From Diatrype stigma (Eukaryota > Ascomycota > Sordariomycetes > Xylariales > Diatrypaceae), in NCBI GenBank assembly GCA_022225965.2, contig JAKJXP020000131.1, positions 45,245 through 109,244 of the forward strand: a stretch of 64,000 nt of DNA, given 5' to 3'. The position numbers and the translations under genes were made by a program. Shown piece after piece: positions 20,975-32,400 of the stretch; the stretch's first letter is position 1, and every line of letters starts with the position of its first letter. The notes under the pieces are model-generated. The model ran no database searches and was not told the DNA's origin. It worked only from the letters and a program-made list of their open reading frames with translations.

Positions 20975-23809
20975 ATGCCTTATGGGTATGGGAGTGGGGG
21001 ACGAGGGCCACCTCCGCTACCACCACGGAGCCGATCTTCCATGAGCGGAGGAGGGGGGCAGCCCCTGACCGCAAGCCCTCCGCCTCTCCCTCCTCGGCCA
21101 CCGGGTTTTGGGTTCCAGCCTATCGGGCAGGCCAATATTGCTCATCATGTGCCCCCTTCGTTCTACCAACAACAGCAGGAAACGTTAGGGAGAACATCGT
21201 CACCGAGTGATGTCTCTGTTGATCAGACTGTTCCATTCCAGTCCGGCTCCCCGGTATTTCCTTACGCGACACAAGGTCCTTTATATCCAGTTCCTGGCTC
21301 CGTTACCCATACAGCGGGCCAGAAATTATCGGACATATCCCACCACTTTCCAAATGGTATCATCCCTCCACCGCCGCCTAGACCACCTCCTAGACTGGCC
21401 GAACCAGAATCATATTCACCCCAACCCCGTATAGATCACAACGGAAACAACCACCAGAATGATTCAGTCCAATTCAGCCCAGCCCAGGTAGTTAACACCC
21501 AGATTCCATCACCAGTAGCGAGTCCTATAGTTGTAGACCAAAGCCAGGCACCCGTGACCCAAGAGTCGACTACCCAACCTCAGCTGCTAGGAACCACAGA
21601 ACTGAGTAAGCATGCTGCCATTGATATTCCTTCGGCTATTCCATACGGAGAGTATATAGAAAGAGAGGCGCGTCGGGAGACAACCGTGTCAGCACAAGAG
21701 CACGAAATGGACCTATTGAATGAGACACTGGAGCACGTAAGACTCTCCATTTCCGGAGGAGTTGCTGCAAGTGGTGTTGCTGCCAGGACAGATCATAAAC
21801 CGGTGGATACAGAAACCTCGCAGCTACCTACAGTATCAGCACCTGGACCACCAGCACCAGCTTCAACTCAAACCCCTATTTCGCAGGAGGCAGCAAACCC
21901 ACCAACCGGTTCTGCAAGGGCTCGTGGGGCCAGAGATCCGCAAGCAGTGAGCGAATGTATCGGCATCTGGGCCGATTTCAAGACGACTTGGTACACCCAT
22001 CCCGACTCGCCGGAGTATTGCATCTGCTCGAGCTGCTACGAGGACTACATCCGAGGCACCCAGTTCTACGACCATTTCAGAGGATCTATCTGCGATGACG
22101 GGAAGCCCCGAATGTGCGGCTTCAGCAAGCCGCGGATGAGAGACGATCTCTTCAGATCCGCTGTTGCCACAGGGTCACTTGACGCTGTAGTTCGGTACAT
22201 GGTCCTGCGTTCTTCGATCCCTGAGTGCAAGGGGTCTGGTGGAGTAAACGGCAGTGCCGGTATACAATGGTACAGGCCGAAGGATCTCGCTATTCCGGCC
22301 ATGGTGATCTGCCGGGCTTGTTACGAAGACCAGGTCCTCGTGCATCGGGAATTCGCTACGAACTTTGAGCTCAGTGCTTTCCCGCACCCCGCTGATGAGA
22401 CAGTGAGTATCCTTCAGGAGCTACTTATGCCCCTTTTCTGTCCTGTATTCAAAGGTTCCTCCATCTTAAATCTATTTGATGACCTTGAAATTGGTTCTCA
22501 ACATCAAGAGGGGCGTTGTTATAAAGAGGTTCACTAACTGTATACGCTGCAGTGGTCGTGCGACATGTCCGTCCCCTATATCAGCAGAGAGTACAGCGTG
22601 CGGGCCAAGTCCCGCGACTGGGCCTCGTTCGTCCGCGAAGTCTCGGCCCGCCTGTCCTTGAGCCCGTGCCCGAAGGAGCAGACGATCTACCCGGACGGCG
22701 GCGGCAAGAGGTGGTTCACCCCCGTCGACGGCCCGCAGGGGTTCCTCGTGTGCGCGGCCTGCTTCTGCGACTACGTCCTGCACACCGGGCAGGAGCCCAA
22801 GTGGCGCGCCGTCGCCGGCGAGCTGGTCCCGGTCTTCGGCGTCTCGGTCCGCTGCTGCCTCGGCCAGCCCAACACGGCGGCGCTGGCCGGCCGCACGCTG
22901 GAGACCGGCGATTACGGCCTGTTCTGGCGCGCCGTCGACGCCGTCTGCCGCGAGCCCGCCTGCGAACGCAAGGGCATCCCCGCCCGCGAGGCCAAGTGGT
23001 ACACGCTGCGATCGAACCCGAGCGGCTTTGGCGTCTGCGGCGCGTGCTATGCGACCAGCGTCGCGACGTACGGGGCCGCGGACCTGTTCGTGCCCAAGAC
23101 GGACGTGGCGCCGGACGCAACGGTGATCTGCAGCCTCAACCCGGCGATGCCGCGGTCCGGCAGCTACACGAGCAGGTTCCTCCTAATGATGCTCACCAGG
23201 GACCCGGGGCCCCTCGAGCGCTTCGCCAACGAGTACGCCTACATCCCGCTCTGCCGCGGGGCCAAGCAGCTCGCAAACGCCCGGTGGTTCGGCTGGAGCC
23301 AGTGCAAGATCTGCCCGGAGTGCTACCACCAGTTCGCGCGGGGCACGGTGCTCGCGGGGGCGATGGCCCTGCAGGGGGCGCCGGTCGAGGGCTACGCGAT
23401 GTGCGAGCTGTACAGCGCGCGGATGCGCGGGCTCTACCTAGCGGGGTGCGCGGCGGAGCCGCCCGACCCGAGGCCGCTGCTGGAGGCGTCGGCGCAGCGG
23501 CGCGCGGTCTGGTTCGAGACGATGCCGCGCGTGGAGCAGTTCATCCGGGACCAGAACCTCGCGCTCGGGAGGCAGCAGATGCTGCAGAGCCAGAGCTCGT
23601 TCTACCTGCACGTCGGGCGGCAGCACGAGGCGGTGATGCAGTCGGGGCTCCGGTACGACGTCCCGGGCCTCGGGTCCGGGTTCAGCAACCAGCTCGAGAT
23701 CACGGGCGCCGAGTACGGCAGGCAGGCGGCGCGGGTCGGGTCGCAGATCGCGGGCGGCGGGTGGGAGGGCATCAAGATGCTGGAGAAGAGGTGGAATGCG
23801 GTCGAATAG
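20975..23809 (+). CDS. Proline-rich protein with five cysteine/tryptophan modules, unknown function
   Basis: Two exons, 20975-22402 and 22553-23809, joined in phase 0 across an intron with a GTGAGT donor and a TCACTAAC branch point; 894 residues. Residues 1-320 are disordered, Pro/Gln/Ser-rich with polyproline runs (SH3- or WW-ligand type). From about residue 328 a unit recurs: Cys, 8-12 residues, Trp-Tyr/Phe, then Cys-x2-Cys-Tyr/Phe, then a further Cys. The leading Cys falls near residues 328, 418, 515, 613 and 710. The paired motifs are CSSCY, CRACY, CAACF, CGACY and CPECY. The residues suggest metal binding or disulfides. There is no signal peptide or convincing membrane segment, which favours an intracellular zinc-binding scaffold. 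Exon 2 is far richer in G and C than exon 1. I know no named function for this family. Confidence 0.85.
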
Positions 23810-24769
23810 ATGCAAAGTAAAACCGACCAGTGATTCAGCGAAGTTTTGCTTATTGTGGCCCGGAGTTTCACTGCTGCCTACTATATACCGTAGTGTATCC
23901 GTGCGGGCTGCCCTTGTTGATTTGAATCCCGTCGGCATCAATCCCCCAATCCCCAGCAATATTAGCAACATTGAAAGGCTAGTTACGAAATGGGTTCGTC
24001 GGAGATGATTACGGATCACCTACTATGTAACACATTCACCACATAGTTGAGTTGGTTATGTGTGTTGTCAGGTTGTCAGCAGATACGGTCAAGTTTTGGT
24101 GGGATCGTATGCATTACCGAGTCATGGCTGCGCACTAGGTCGGGTATCTACAAGTCTAAGGGCCCCAAGTCTAACTAGGGGCCCTTCCGGGGATCAGTGA
24201 ACGGGTGACAGAATATAATTAGAACAGCGACTGGGTCCTGCCTGGCAAGAGAACTCCTACGCTACGGTGAACCCTACTTAAATAGGCTTAGCTTCAGCAT
24301 ACAACGTGGTACCCTAGTCGGCAGGGCAGCCTGAGACCCTGAGACCCTGAGACCCCCAGACCCCCTTCTGCCCCTTTGAGGCTTTGCCGCTTCCATCGTT
24401 CCCAGCACTGACCCTTTCTACCTATGTAGGTACCGTAAGTATTCATGAAAGCGCGTTATCTGCCCAAAACACTCCGCTAAAAATAATGAATTGCGGCACA
24501 ATGGACTGTAGTTGTCTTAGCTGATAGAAAGTGTCGGGGCTTGGGTGCCCGTGGCAGCCCGTGGTAACAGATAGCTGCGAGACAGATGAATCCTGGAGGA
24601 AGGAACCATTTGAATTATTGATATATTAGTTGATATATTAAGGCCATAATCGGCAATGATTAAAGTAGGGGGGGAAGGAAGAAGGGCCCAAGTGGATAGT
24701 TACCTAGGTACCTATAGCCGGTATCACGTATCACTGCGTTATCCGCCCACGTACAGAACGTTTCCTGTC
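23810..24769. other. Convergent intergenic region
   Basis: About 960 bp between the 3' ends of the cysteine-module gene and the FAD monooxygenase. A short GAGACCCT tandem (about 24332-24360) is the only repeat seen. No gene. Confidence 0.5.
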
Positions 24770-26229
24770 CTAGCACTCCACACCATCGTCGTATTTCCAA
24801 GGCGTCTTTCCCCTGGCAAATCCTTCCAGGGAAACATAATCCAGCTTCGGGGCAGGTGTTATGATCCTTCCGAGCTGCTTCACAAGGAAGTGATGTGGAA
24901 TGTACGGCATGACCCGGGTAGTAACAAACTTGTCCAACATGTGATCCCATGCCTCCATTCTTGTGGCCCTGGCGGAGAGGTCCACGATGACTTTCATCCG
25001 CCCATGTCTCTCGTTCTGGTACGCTGCGAAGGCCTTGGTCAGAGTTTCAAGACTAGGCCTCGCATTCTCTTGCCCGGCCACCATCTTCTGGAGAAGATTA
25101 CATAGGACCACGACCGACTCCATAGCGGAGTTTCCGCCTAGAGCGAGGTTCGGTGTGACCTACACTGGTTAGCCACAACCAAATACGGGATTAGCCTTTT
25201 GATCTTCTTACCTTGTGCGCGGCATCTCCTGCCAAAACAATCCTGTCATGATACCATCGGTCCAGGAGGCCCTCTTCCATCGGGACGAGTGCCCCACGCT
25301 CGCGCGTATTCCAAAGATCCTCGAACTTGCACTCTTTCGTGAGGGGGTGACTAGCGATCTTCGCAGCTTGCTCTTCGGCATCCTTCTCCGTCCAGCGCCC
25401 TCGTTGAGGCCATACCATGGTTTCCGGTAGACGGAACAAGACGAGCCAGAAGACCTGTTCCTTCTGCGTAAGGGTGAGAAACGTCAACTTCTCATCGAAG
25501 GTAGTTATCAGAACGTCCTTGCGCAGGTTGGGGATCTGAGGCCCTATCCCGATGAGCCCTCTGTAGCTGGTCTTCATGCACGTCTTGTCCTTCTGCGTGA
25601 TGAGGCCGGGTGATACTTTATCGGCATGGTCCCACATCGATGTCCGGGTCAGGCTAGATACGCCATCAACCCCAAGGATCATGTCTCCTGTCTCGACGCT
25701 GCCATCAGCAAGCGTGACATCAACACTGTCTGCGTGTTGTGTAATGCTCTGGACGTTGCATCCAGTGCGGATATAGGACTTGTCCGGGAGACCGTCATAC
25801 AGGATCTGCAGGAACCTGCGACGTTCAAGAGTATATAGGTCATACGCATGGCTATTATATGATAAGTGATTGGTTGAGAAGTGGAACGGGACCTCGGATT
25901 ACTCACTTCTCTCTCAAAGTATTGTAGTAGTCAAAGTCCATGAAAGTGGTGCCGTCTGGACGCTGCATCCACCATAGTGTATTGGGCGAACAAGCTTTCT
26001 GGACCTCCTCGAGACAGCCGATTTGATGCAAAATACGACTGCCATGTGGATATAGGGATATACTGGCACCCTCAGGTGGCGCAACGTTGTCTCGGCGTTC
26101 GAGTACGACATGGTCAATACCGGCCTTCTGCAGACAGTGAGAAGCAGTCAAGCCTGCAATGCCACCGCCGACGACGACGACGCGGAACTGAGCTGAGGGG
26201 TTCGGTGTGGCTGGTGTCTTGGTATCCAT
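24770..26229 (-). CDS. FAD-dependent aromatic-ring-type monooxygenase (class A flavoprotein)
   Basis: Three exons (26229-25907, 25815-25212, 25159-24770) give 438 residues. Near the N-terminus the Rossmann motif VVVVGGGIAG (GxGxxG) binds the ADP part of FAD, followed by the acidic/basic end of strand 2 at VVLERR. The third FAD/NAD(P)H motif is RIVLAGDAAHKVTPN (about residues 299-313), split by the last intron, followed by LGGNSAME. This is the PF01494-type layout of salicylate-hydroxylase-like enzymes and of many tailoring enzymes of fungal secondary metabolism. Substrate cannot be predicted. It is not next to a polyketide or peptide synthase here. An upstream in-frame ATG would add 14 residues; MDTKT is preferred because it sits close to the FAD motif. 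Confidence 0.88.
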
Positions 26230-27749
26230 GATGCAATGTAACCACGGGTTTGGGGGAGGGTTGGGGGACAAGTAAGATAGGGACTACAGTAGAACTCGAC
26301 CTACCTTACAGCTTATATACAGCTTTATTCAATGGCACGGATGAGTAGATGATAGGCTATATTTACCGGACTTAAGTCTCCAGAATTTCGACGTTGGTGA
26401 TAGTGTAACCATACCACGCCACCCCCTTGAAAATGATAAGTACTTGGCTGATCTGGCCCGAATCACACAGAAACGAACCCGGCACATGGCGGGGATTGCG
26501 GCCCAGCAGGCTAGTACCTCCCTTTTGAAATATTGCTCATTTCAGAGAGGTAGTTATGTTCCAACAATCCCTCCTAGGGTATTAGGGAGAATTCCTTCGG
26601 AGCAGTTATGCAATTTCCCATGGAACTTTCCACTCCTATACTTTTCATGCGGCTATTCCCATCTACTAGTTATACTACCGAAATCTTGCAGTTCTCCATC
26701 CGGAGATTCCCTTTAGTTATACTATCGAGATACTACCAGGGTGTCACGCAACGCGGCCGCTGCAACGCGGCCGCTGCAATGCGGCCGCTTCGACGCATTG
26801 CCACCAATTGGTAGCCACCAGCTTCTGCAATCCACTCATTCAAGATCTTTCTAGATTGCACAACCTGCAACGCAACCCACGATATCTTCTCTCGCTGCGA
26901 AACTAGCTGCACGTTGCAGTAGCTAGTGACTTGTGATTAGTAATTTGTGGCTACTATGCACCCAAACCCCGCCATACCAAGGGGGTCTAGAGACTAGTAC
27001 GGGTTAGAAAGAAGGGGGTAGGGGGGGGGGGGGGGTTGGTTTATGGGCCGGATTGTATGGGTATAGGCCTGAGTATAGGTATGGGTCGAATACGCAGGAT
27101 CTGCAGGTGGTACGTACGCCTATATAAACGCCAAAAAGCATCTTGCGATATTTTGTATATAGCCTCACTTTATCCACTTCGGGTATTGCAACACGACGGT
27201 AATTTCGTTGCAGTCACGCAACGACAACCTAGCAAATATAGGGGGCTACTTGCAGTTATTGCAATCCATTTACCAGAGGTGCTGGTTACAATTGATTGCG
27301 TTGCGTAATCCCCTGAATACTACATTTCATGTCGATCACCGCTTACCGGTTGCACTGCAACACTACACACTGCATACTGCACACTGCGACTGTTCTGTCT
27401 GTTCCAATATGCGAAGCATGGTGTAAACTTATAAGCAAAATACTAGAAGCCAAAATCTGATGCCTCAAAATATCGGCTATCACCGATCACTGATCGCTTA
27501 CTTTCAATCGATCAAGTCAATTAATAATCATCCACGGCGACAATGCGGGGTCTGGGTGATATGTCCTTGAATACCGGGGATAGCGGAGAATGACTCTCTA
27601 TGAGCGAGGTAGAAGCGCCAAGAACACCAGAGGGAAAGATTAAAGGGCAGGTATCAGGTCTATAAATCTCACCGCTGAGGCTTCATTTAGCGTTCATTGA
27701 CATCCTGTATCCTATAGTCTTCGTCTCTCCCGTGAATTGATCTTCCAAA
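26230..27749. other. Intergenic region with simple repeats
   Basis: About 1.5 kb without a supported gene between divergent FAD monooxygenase and dehydrogenase genes. It holds a NotI-site tandem (26748-26789), a run of 15 G (27021-27035), and many GCAACGC/TTGCGTTG words between 26750 and 27400. Confidence 0.5.
26748..26789. repeat. 14-bp tandem repeat carrying NotI sites
   Basis: Three tandem copies of GCAACGCGGCCGCT (the third with one change, GCAATGCGGCCGCT), each containing the 8-bp word GCGGCCGC. Confidence 0.9.
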
Positions 27750-28926
27750 ATGTCACCCAAGTACGATAAACACACGACCGGCTCGCAGTTGGTCAATGAC
27801 CTCAAAGCAAATATCGAGGGCAAGGTCATTCTAGTGACTGGAGTTACGCCAAGCGGCATAGGCGCCGGATTCTCGCTTGCTGTCGCGAAAGCCAGTCCGC
27901 GACTGATCATCTTGGCTGGAAGGAATCCTGCTTCCGCGAAGAAGACTGCCGAAGATATCGCCAACGTCAACCCCGCGGTTCTCACCAGGACTCTAACAAT
28001 CGATCTCTCATCGTTCAAGAGCGTCCGCGATGCAGCATCACAAGTGAACTCTTGGGAGGATGTTCCCTTCATCGATGTTCTGGTAAATAACGCCGCTATC
28101 GCGGCGACCCCATGGGAGAAGACCGAGGATGGCTTCGAGAACCAGTTTGCGACTAACCATCTGGGCCATTTCCTCCTCACGAATCTGCTCACGGGAAAAA
28201 TCCTTGCGTCCAAAACACCCCGTGTCGTCTCCGTTAGCAGCAACGCCCACCGTCTGAACCCCATTCGTTGGTCTGACATCAACTTTGGGGTAGGTATACC
28301 AGCTGGTTATTCCGGGAACTACTTTGAACTAATGGATGGTTCGCATAACAGGATGGTAAATACTATAACAAATGGTGGGCATACGGACAGTCTAAGACAG
28401 CCAACAATCTCTTTGCTGTGCAACTAGCAGCGAAACTGGGCCACCGAAACCTGCAGGCTTATTCGCTTCACCCCGGAGTCTTCCTCGGCTCTGGTCTTAG
28501 TGACCATCTGAACTGGGAGGAGACCGACTTTGGGACTTTAAGTACGGCCGCCAACTTTCCAGATAACTAGGGGTGAAGGTTCTGGCTATTAACTAACCTT
28601 TCTATCAGAGGAGGCAGAAGCGGTGATGGGCACCTGCTACCTCTACCGCGACTTTGAACCGAAAAATGCCGACGAAATCATCGCGACCCACATATACGCT
28701 GCCTTCACAGATGATTTACGAAGTAAGTAGCATTGTTTCTTCACCATGCAGTGTGGATACATGGCTAAAATACCGCCCACCAGAAAATAACGGCGCCTAT
28801 TTGCTTGACTGTCATGTTGCGGATCAATACGAAGAGGAGGTATGGCCTTGGAGTATTGACCGTATCGAAGCTGACCGGTTGTGGACGTTGAGTGAGGAGT
28901 TAGTAGGGCAGAAATTTCAGTACTGA
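27750..28926 (+). CDS. Short-chain dehydrogenase/reductase (retinol dehydrogenase/WWOX-like)
   Basis: Four exons (27750-28289, 28352-28541, 28609-28722, 28784-28926) give 328 residues with all junctions in phase. The cofactor motif is VTGVTPSGIGAG near residue 30, the structural NNA motif is VLVNNAAIA, and the catalytic Tyr-x3-Lys is Y191 and K195 (AYGQSK). The following HPGVFLGSGLS segment is also typical. The C-terminus EADRLWTLSEELVG matches the helical end of this subgroup. These enzymes use NAD(P)H to reduce or oxidise alcohol/carbonyl groups of small lipophilic substrates; the actual substrate is unknown. The last acceptor was fixed by frame: the nearer CATGCAG would run into a stop, whereas CCCACCAG restores the family sequence. 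Confidence 0.9.
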
Positions 28927-29461
28927 GTGATTGGTAGCATGATTCAATACTATTGGATATGGGGAGTCAGAATCAAAGGGCCTGACCGTTTGTTTATTTT
29001 CATATTGCAGACTTCCACTGGGAACGAAGTTCTAGCCCCTTATTCAGGAGACGTAACCTATACTTGTTAATCCCCCTGACTAACGTGAGTTTTTAAGTCC
29101 CAGATGGATATCCTCTACACACTTTCCAAATTAGAGTGATCCCACTGGGCTAGGCTTTGGTAGCCGCGTTTTGCCTGTGTGGTGTGTGGTGGACACTCGA
29201 GGCAGCACCCACTCAACATATCGAATCATGCCAAGTATTCGAACTCTATTTAAAGAGAAACGGTAGTTCCCAGAAGCGAATAAATCCCGGTCTTGCGATA
29301 TTCTCATGTTATTGCCGGGGGATCCATGTCATCACACACGTGTTCGAATTTGATCCTGTTCCTGTTGAGCAACATAATATAACCCCAGATAGTTTCGTAG
29401 TCTTGGTCGATCCTTTAGGGACAGTTAGTGACTGTTTCAGAAGATTGTAAGGAGGAGAGGC
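28927..29461. other. Convergent intergenic region
   Basis: About 530 bp between the 3' ends of the dehydrogenase and chitinase genes. It has no repeat and no supported gene; a 97-codon frame at 29157-29450 starts from a non-ATG codon and lacks family features. Confidence 0.45.
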
Positions 29462-32400
29462 TCACGTTCGGGTAGCGTAGTAAAAGTCGAGGTCGGTCCG
29501 TACGCGCTCCACCATTGAATCGAGCACTACACGTATATAGTCCTTCCACTCTGCTTGGAAGTTAAAGGCACCTACTCTAATATTGGCCTGGTCGAGATTG
29601 TGTTAGCATGGCGTCTAAGTCCATACTATGAATAGCCTCCTGAGTTTGGTGCTACTTACCGTATACCATTCGTCAAACTCGCCCATTTTGTCATAGATGC
29701 CCTCGTACGTCGCACAGAACATATCCCAGACCTCCACTTTGTTCATGTACGAGAAAGTCATTCCCATCTCTTTGATAGCAAGTAGCTGCTCCTCTACTGG
29801 CATCGCCTGATACTTTCTTGGGTCTACGGCTTTGGAGCCTCCGAACAACTGTGTTGATACCGTTAGAAAGTCTTCGACTCAGGAGGTGACAATAACGGTG
29901 ACAGAAACTGGCCAATTATACGTACAGCTCCTTTCATCCGATTAGGGCGAGCCAAGTAGATAGTTAAACGATCTAAATGTGTCTCGCTGCCAATCTCTGC
30001 CATGAGGTAGTATACGAATGGCTGCAACCCCTGTCCCGGAGTGTCCCATACTACACGGTTTAGGACATACTCCTCCGTCTCGTCGCAAGCGAACTTCTGC
30101 TCGGGGTTAACAGGAGTTGGCCTCTGGTTGTTGATAGCACCCTCTTCTAGCCATTGGGAAAAGAAGTCACCAATTAATTGGGCTTCGAATACGTGCTCGG
30201 CTGCATATACCCGGTCAGTAAACGAGATGTTTGTCAAAGGCTAGACGAGTCAGGGGGCATACTTTGGTAGTTTGCGCGGACAGGAGCATTCTGGGGGTAG
30301 TGGGTGTCTGCCGTTTGCAGTGCATCAACGTTCCAGTCGGCACAGGATGCAGATGTGTTACCCCAGTATCTCGAAATGGGATCCCACATTCCATTATCGA
30401 CGCCATCCCATTGCTTGGATGCGTCTGCCGGGAAGGCAGGGTATCGGTATGGCTTTCTCGTAGTGAAGCTGGTGCCACACACCTTAACTGGTTTCCCACC
30501 CACACCCACCTGTGTAGCCATCGGGCTTACGACCAGGCCATCGTTATCCTCCAGCCGGCCTTCGATCGGTAGAGCCTTGCTGGTGCGTGCGGTGCTGGCG
30601 CCGGCGCCAGAGGGCCAGACACCTACGTCGGGGTAGGAGCATTGCTCACACACTGGTATGTCGCTGAATCCCCAGATCATGTCCATACACGCACATCCAC
30701 AGCATTTCGCCTTATCTCCTTCGTCACCTAGTTTCGTGCAGGTCATGCACTCCTTACACCTGATCTTTTCGTCAAAGTCCTCGATGATGGGGGCACCTCT
30801 GCTGAAATCTGACCCCTTGAAGATCATGCCGGGGACGAGAGCCGCGCCCGCAGCCCAACCCCAACCGGGAAGCTTTCCATCTGCTCGCGCCGCCAGTTCC
30901 GTGTAGTCGTCGGTGGGTTTCCGCCCTTCGTCGCGCTCTGAGAGCCATCGCTTGGTCTCAGCATTCGGGTAGCAATGACCCTCGTCAGGGGTTACCTGCA
31001 GCACGGTCCATCAGCTTCTGAAAATCAGATCTGCAAGGTGATGTCGCAATAGGGGTACTTACGGCCTCGCTGTGCACCGTGTAAAAATCATCTTCGGGCC
31101 ACGGGTGTCCTACAGTGCCACTATTCCCCGTGATCTGGTTAGGACATTACCCACGGAACACTCAATTCACCAAAACTTACCCATCGCGAACCTGCGCTCT
31201 TGTTGTGGACCTGCATAAGAAAGTTAGCAGAGAGATCCCGGAGGTCGCGATCTTCAAAGAGAAATAGATAACGAAAGACGTACGAGGTCTCGTAATCAAC
31301 ACATGTTCCCACCGACAAACCCTCGCTGGTAAATTGAGCCGTATTTTCTGATCGAATCGATATCTGCTGCAGTCAATATCCGACGACGATCAAATGCATG
31401 TGACTCCGGAACTCACATCAGGTCCTTCGAAATCGATCTCACTATCACCATCCATCACGCCGAAATCTATATCTATTCCTAGCGAGACATAGCAGGACAT
31501 GGTTATGGTCGCAACGTCCGGCCCGTGGATATTGCCGTATATGATGTTGGTTTGGGGAATGGAAATCTTGGGCGAAGGGATGTCTTCTAGACTATCGGAA
31601 TTCTCGATATCCGGGAATGTCCCAACAATGGGCCCGACAGGGCTCTTCATCCGGGCGCCTAGAATACCGTTGAATCCGACCTGGCTATTAACAAAGCTAC
31701 CGTCTTCGCTGCCGTTACGCGTAGCTAGCATATAGTCGACCATGATGTAAGGCCTATAGTTCGCCCACCCCTTCATTCCGTCGGCGTAGACGCTCTGTCC
31801 TCCGAGAGGCTTCTTTTCGCCCTTGTACCAGGCTGGGTTATCATTATGGGCATTGGCGACGTCAAACTGACCGATACCACCGATGACGAAGTTAAGGTCA
31901 ATCTCGCCCTGGACAAAAAGCATCCCAGCAGTCTGCGTGATGTGGAGTTCACCGTCTTGGATATATGCCTACAGATGCTGCGTCAATATTGCGATCCAAC
32001 CACCAACAGTGGAACAATGGACTGTGTCTACTTATGAACGTACCAGTAAACTGAAGCCGTATTCAAACTGGGCCTCGATGCCACCTTCCATGTACGCGCC
32101 GAGACCTTCGGCGAACAGCTCGCCATTGACTGAGCAGCCGTTGATAGAATCCCAGTACATTGGCTGTGTCAGGTCCTCCTTCACTGTGATCTGCTCCCTC
32201 TGTTCGAGGCTGAGCGAGCCGAATTTCTCGTTCCAGTCTACCACCTCTTGACTGAAGAATCTTTTCCTGAGATTCTCTCCACTCGAGGACTGGACTCCAT
32301 CGGAGTCCACCAGCCCGTCCCAGTACCCTAGATACTCGTATCAGTATGGAAAGAAACCCCTTGTTTTCAATGCAGTGAGAAGTCAAGGCTACTTACCGGG

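Noticed and set aside
22552..23820. A long alternative frame (422 codons, very Arg/Pro-rich) overlapping exon 2 of the cysteine-module gene
   Set aside because: It is a high-GC shadow. The other frame has the repeated Cys/Trp modules and continues exon 1 in phase.
24770..28926. Secondary-metabolite cluster built from the FAD monooxygenase and dehydrogenase (plus the P450 at 41120)
   Set aside because: No backbone synthase, transporter or cluster regulator is visible in the window, and the P450 is more than 12 kb away.
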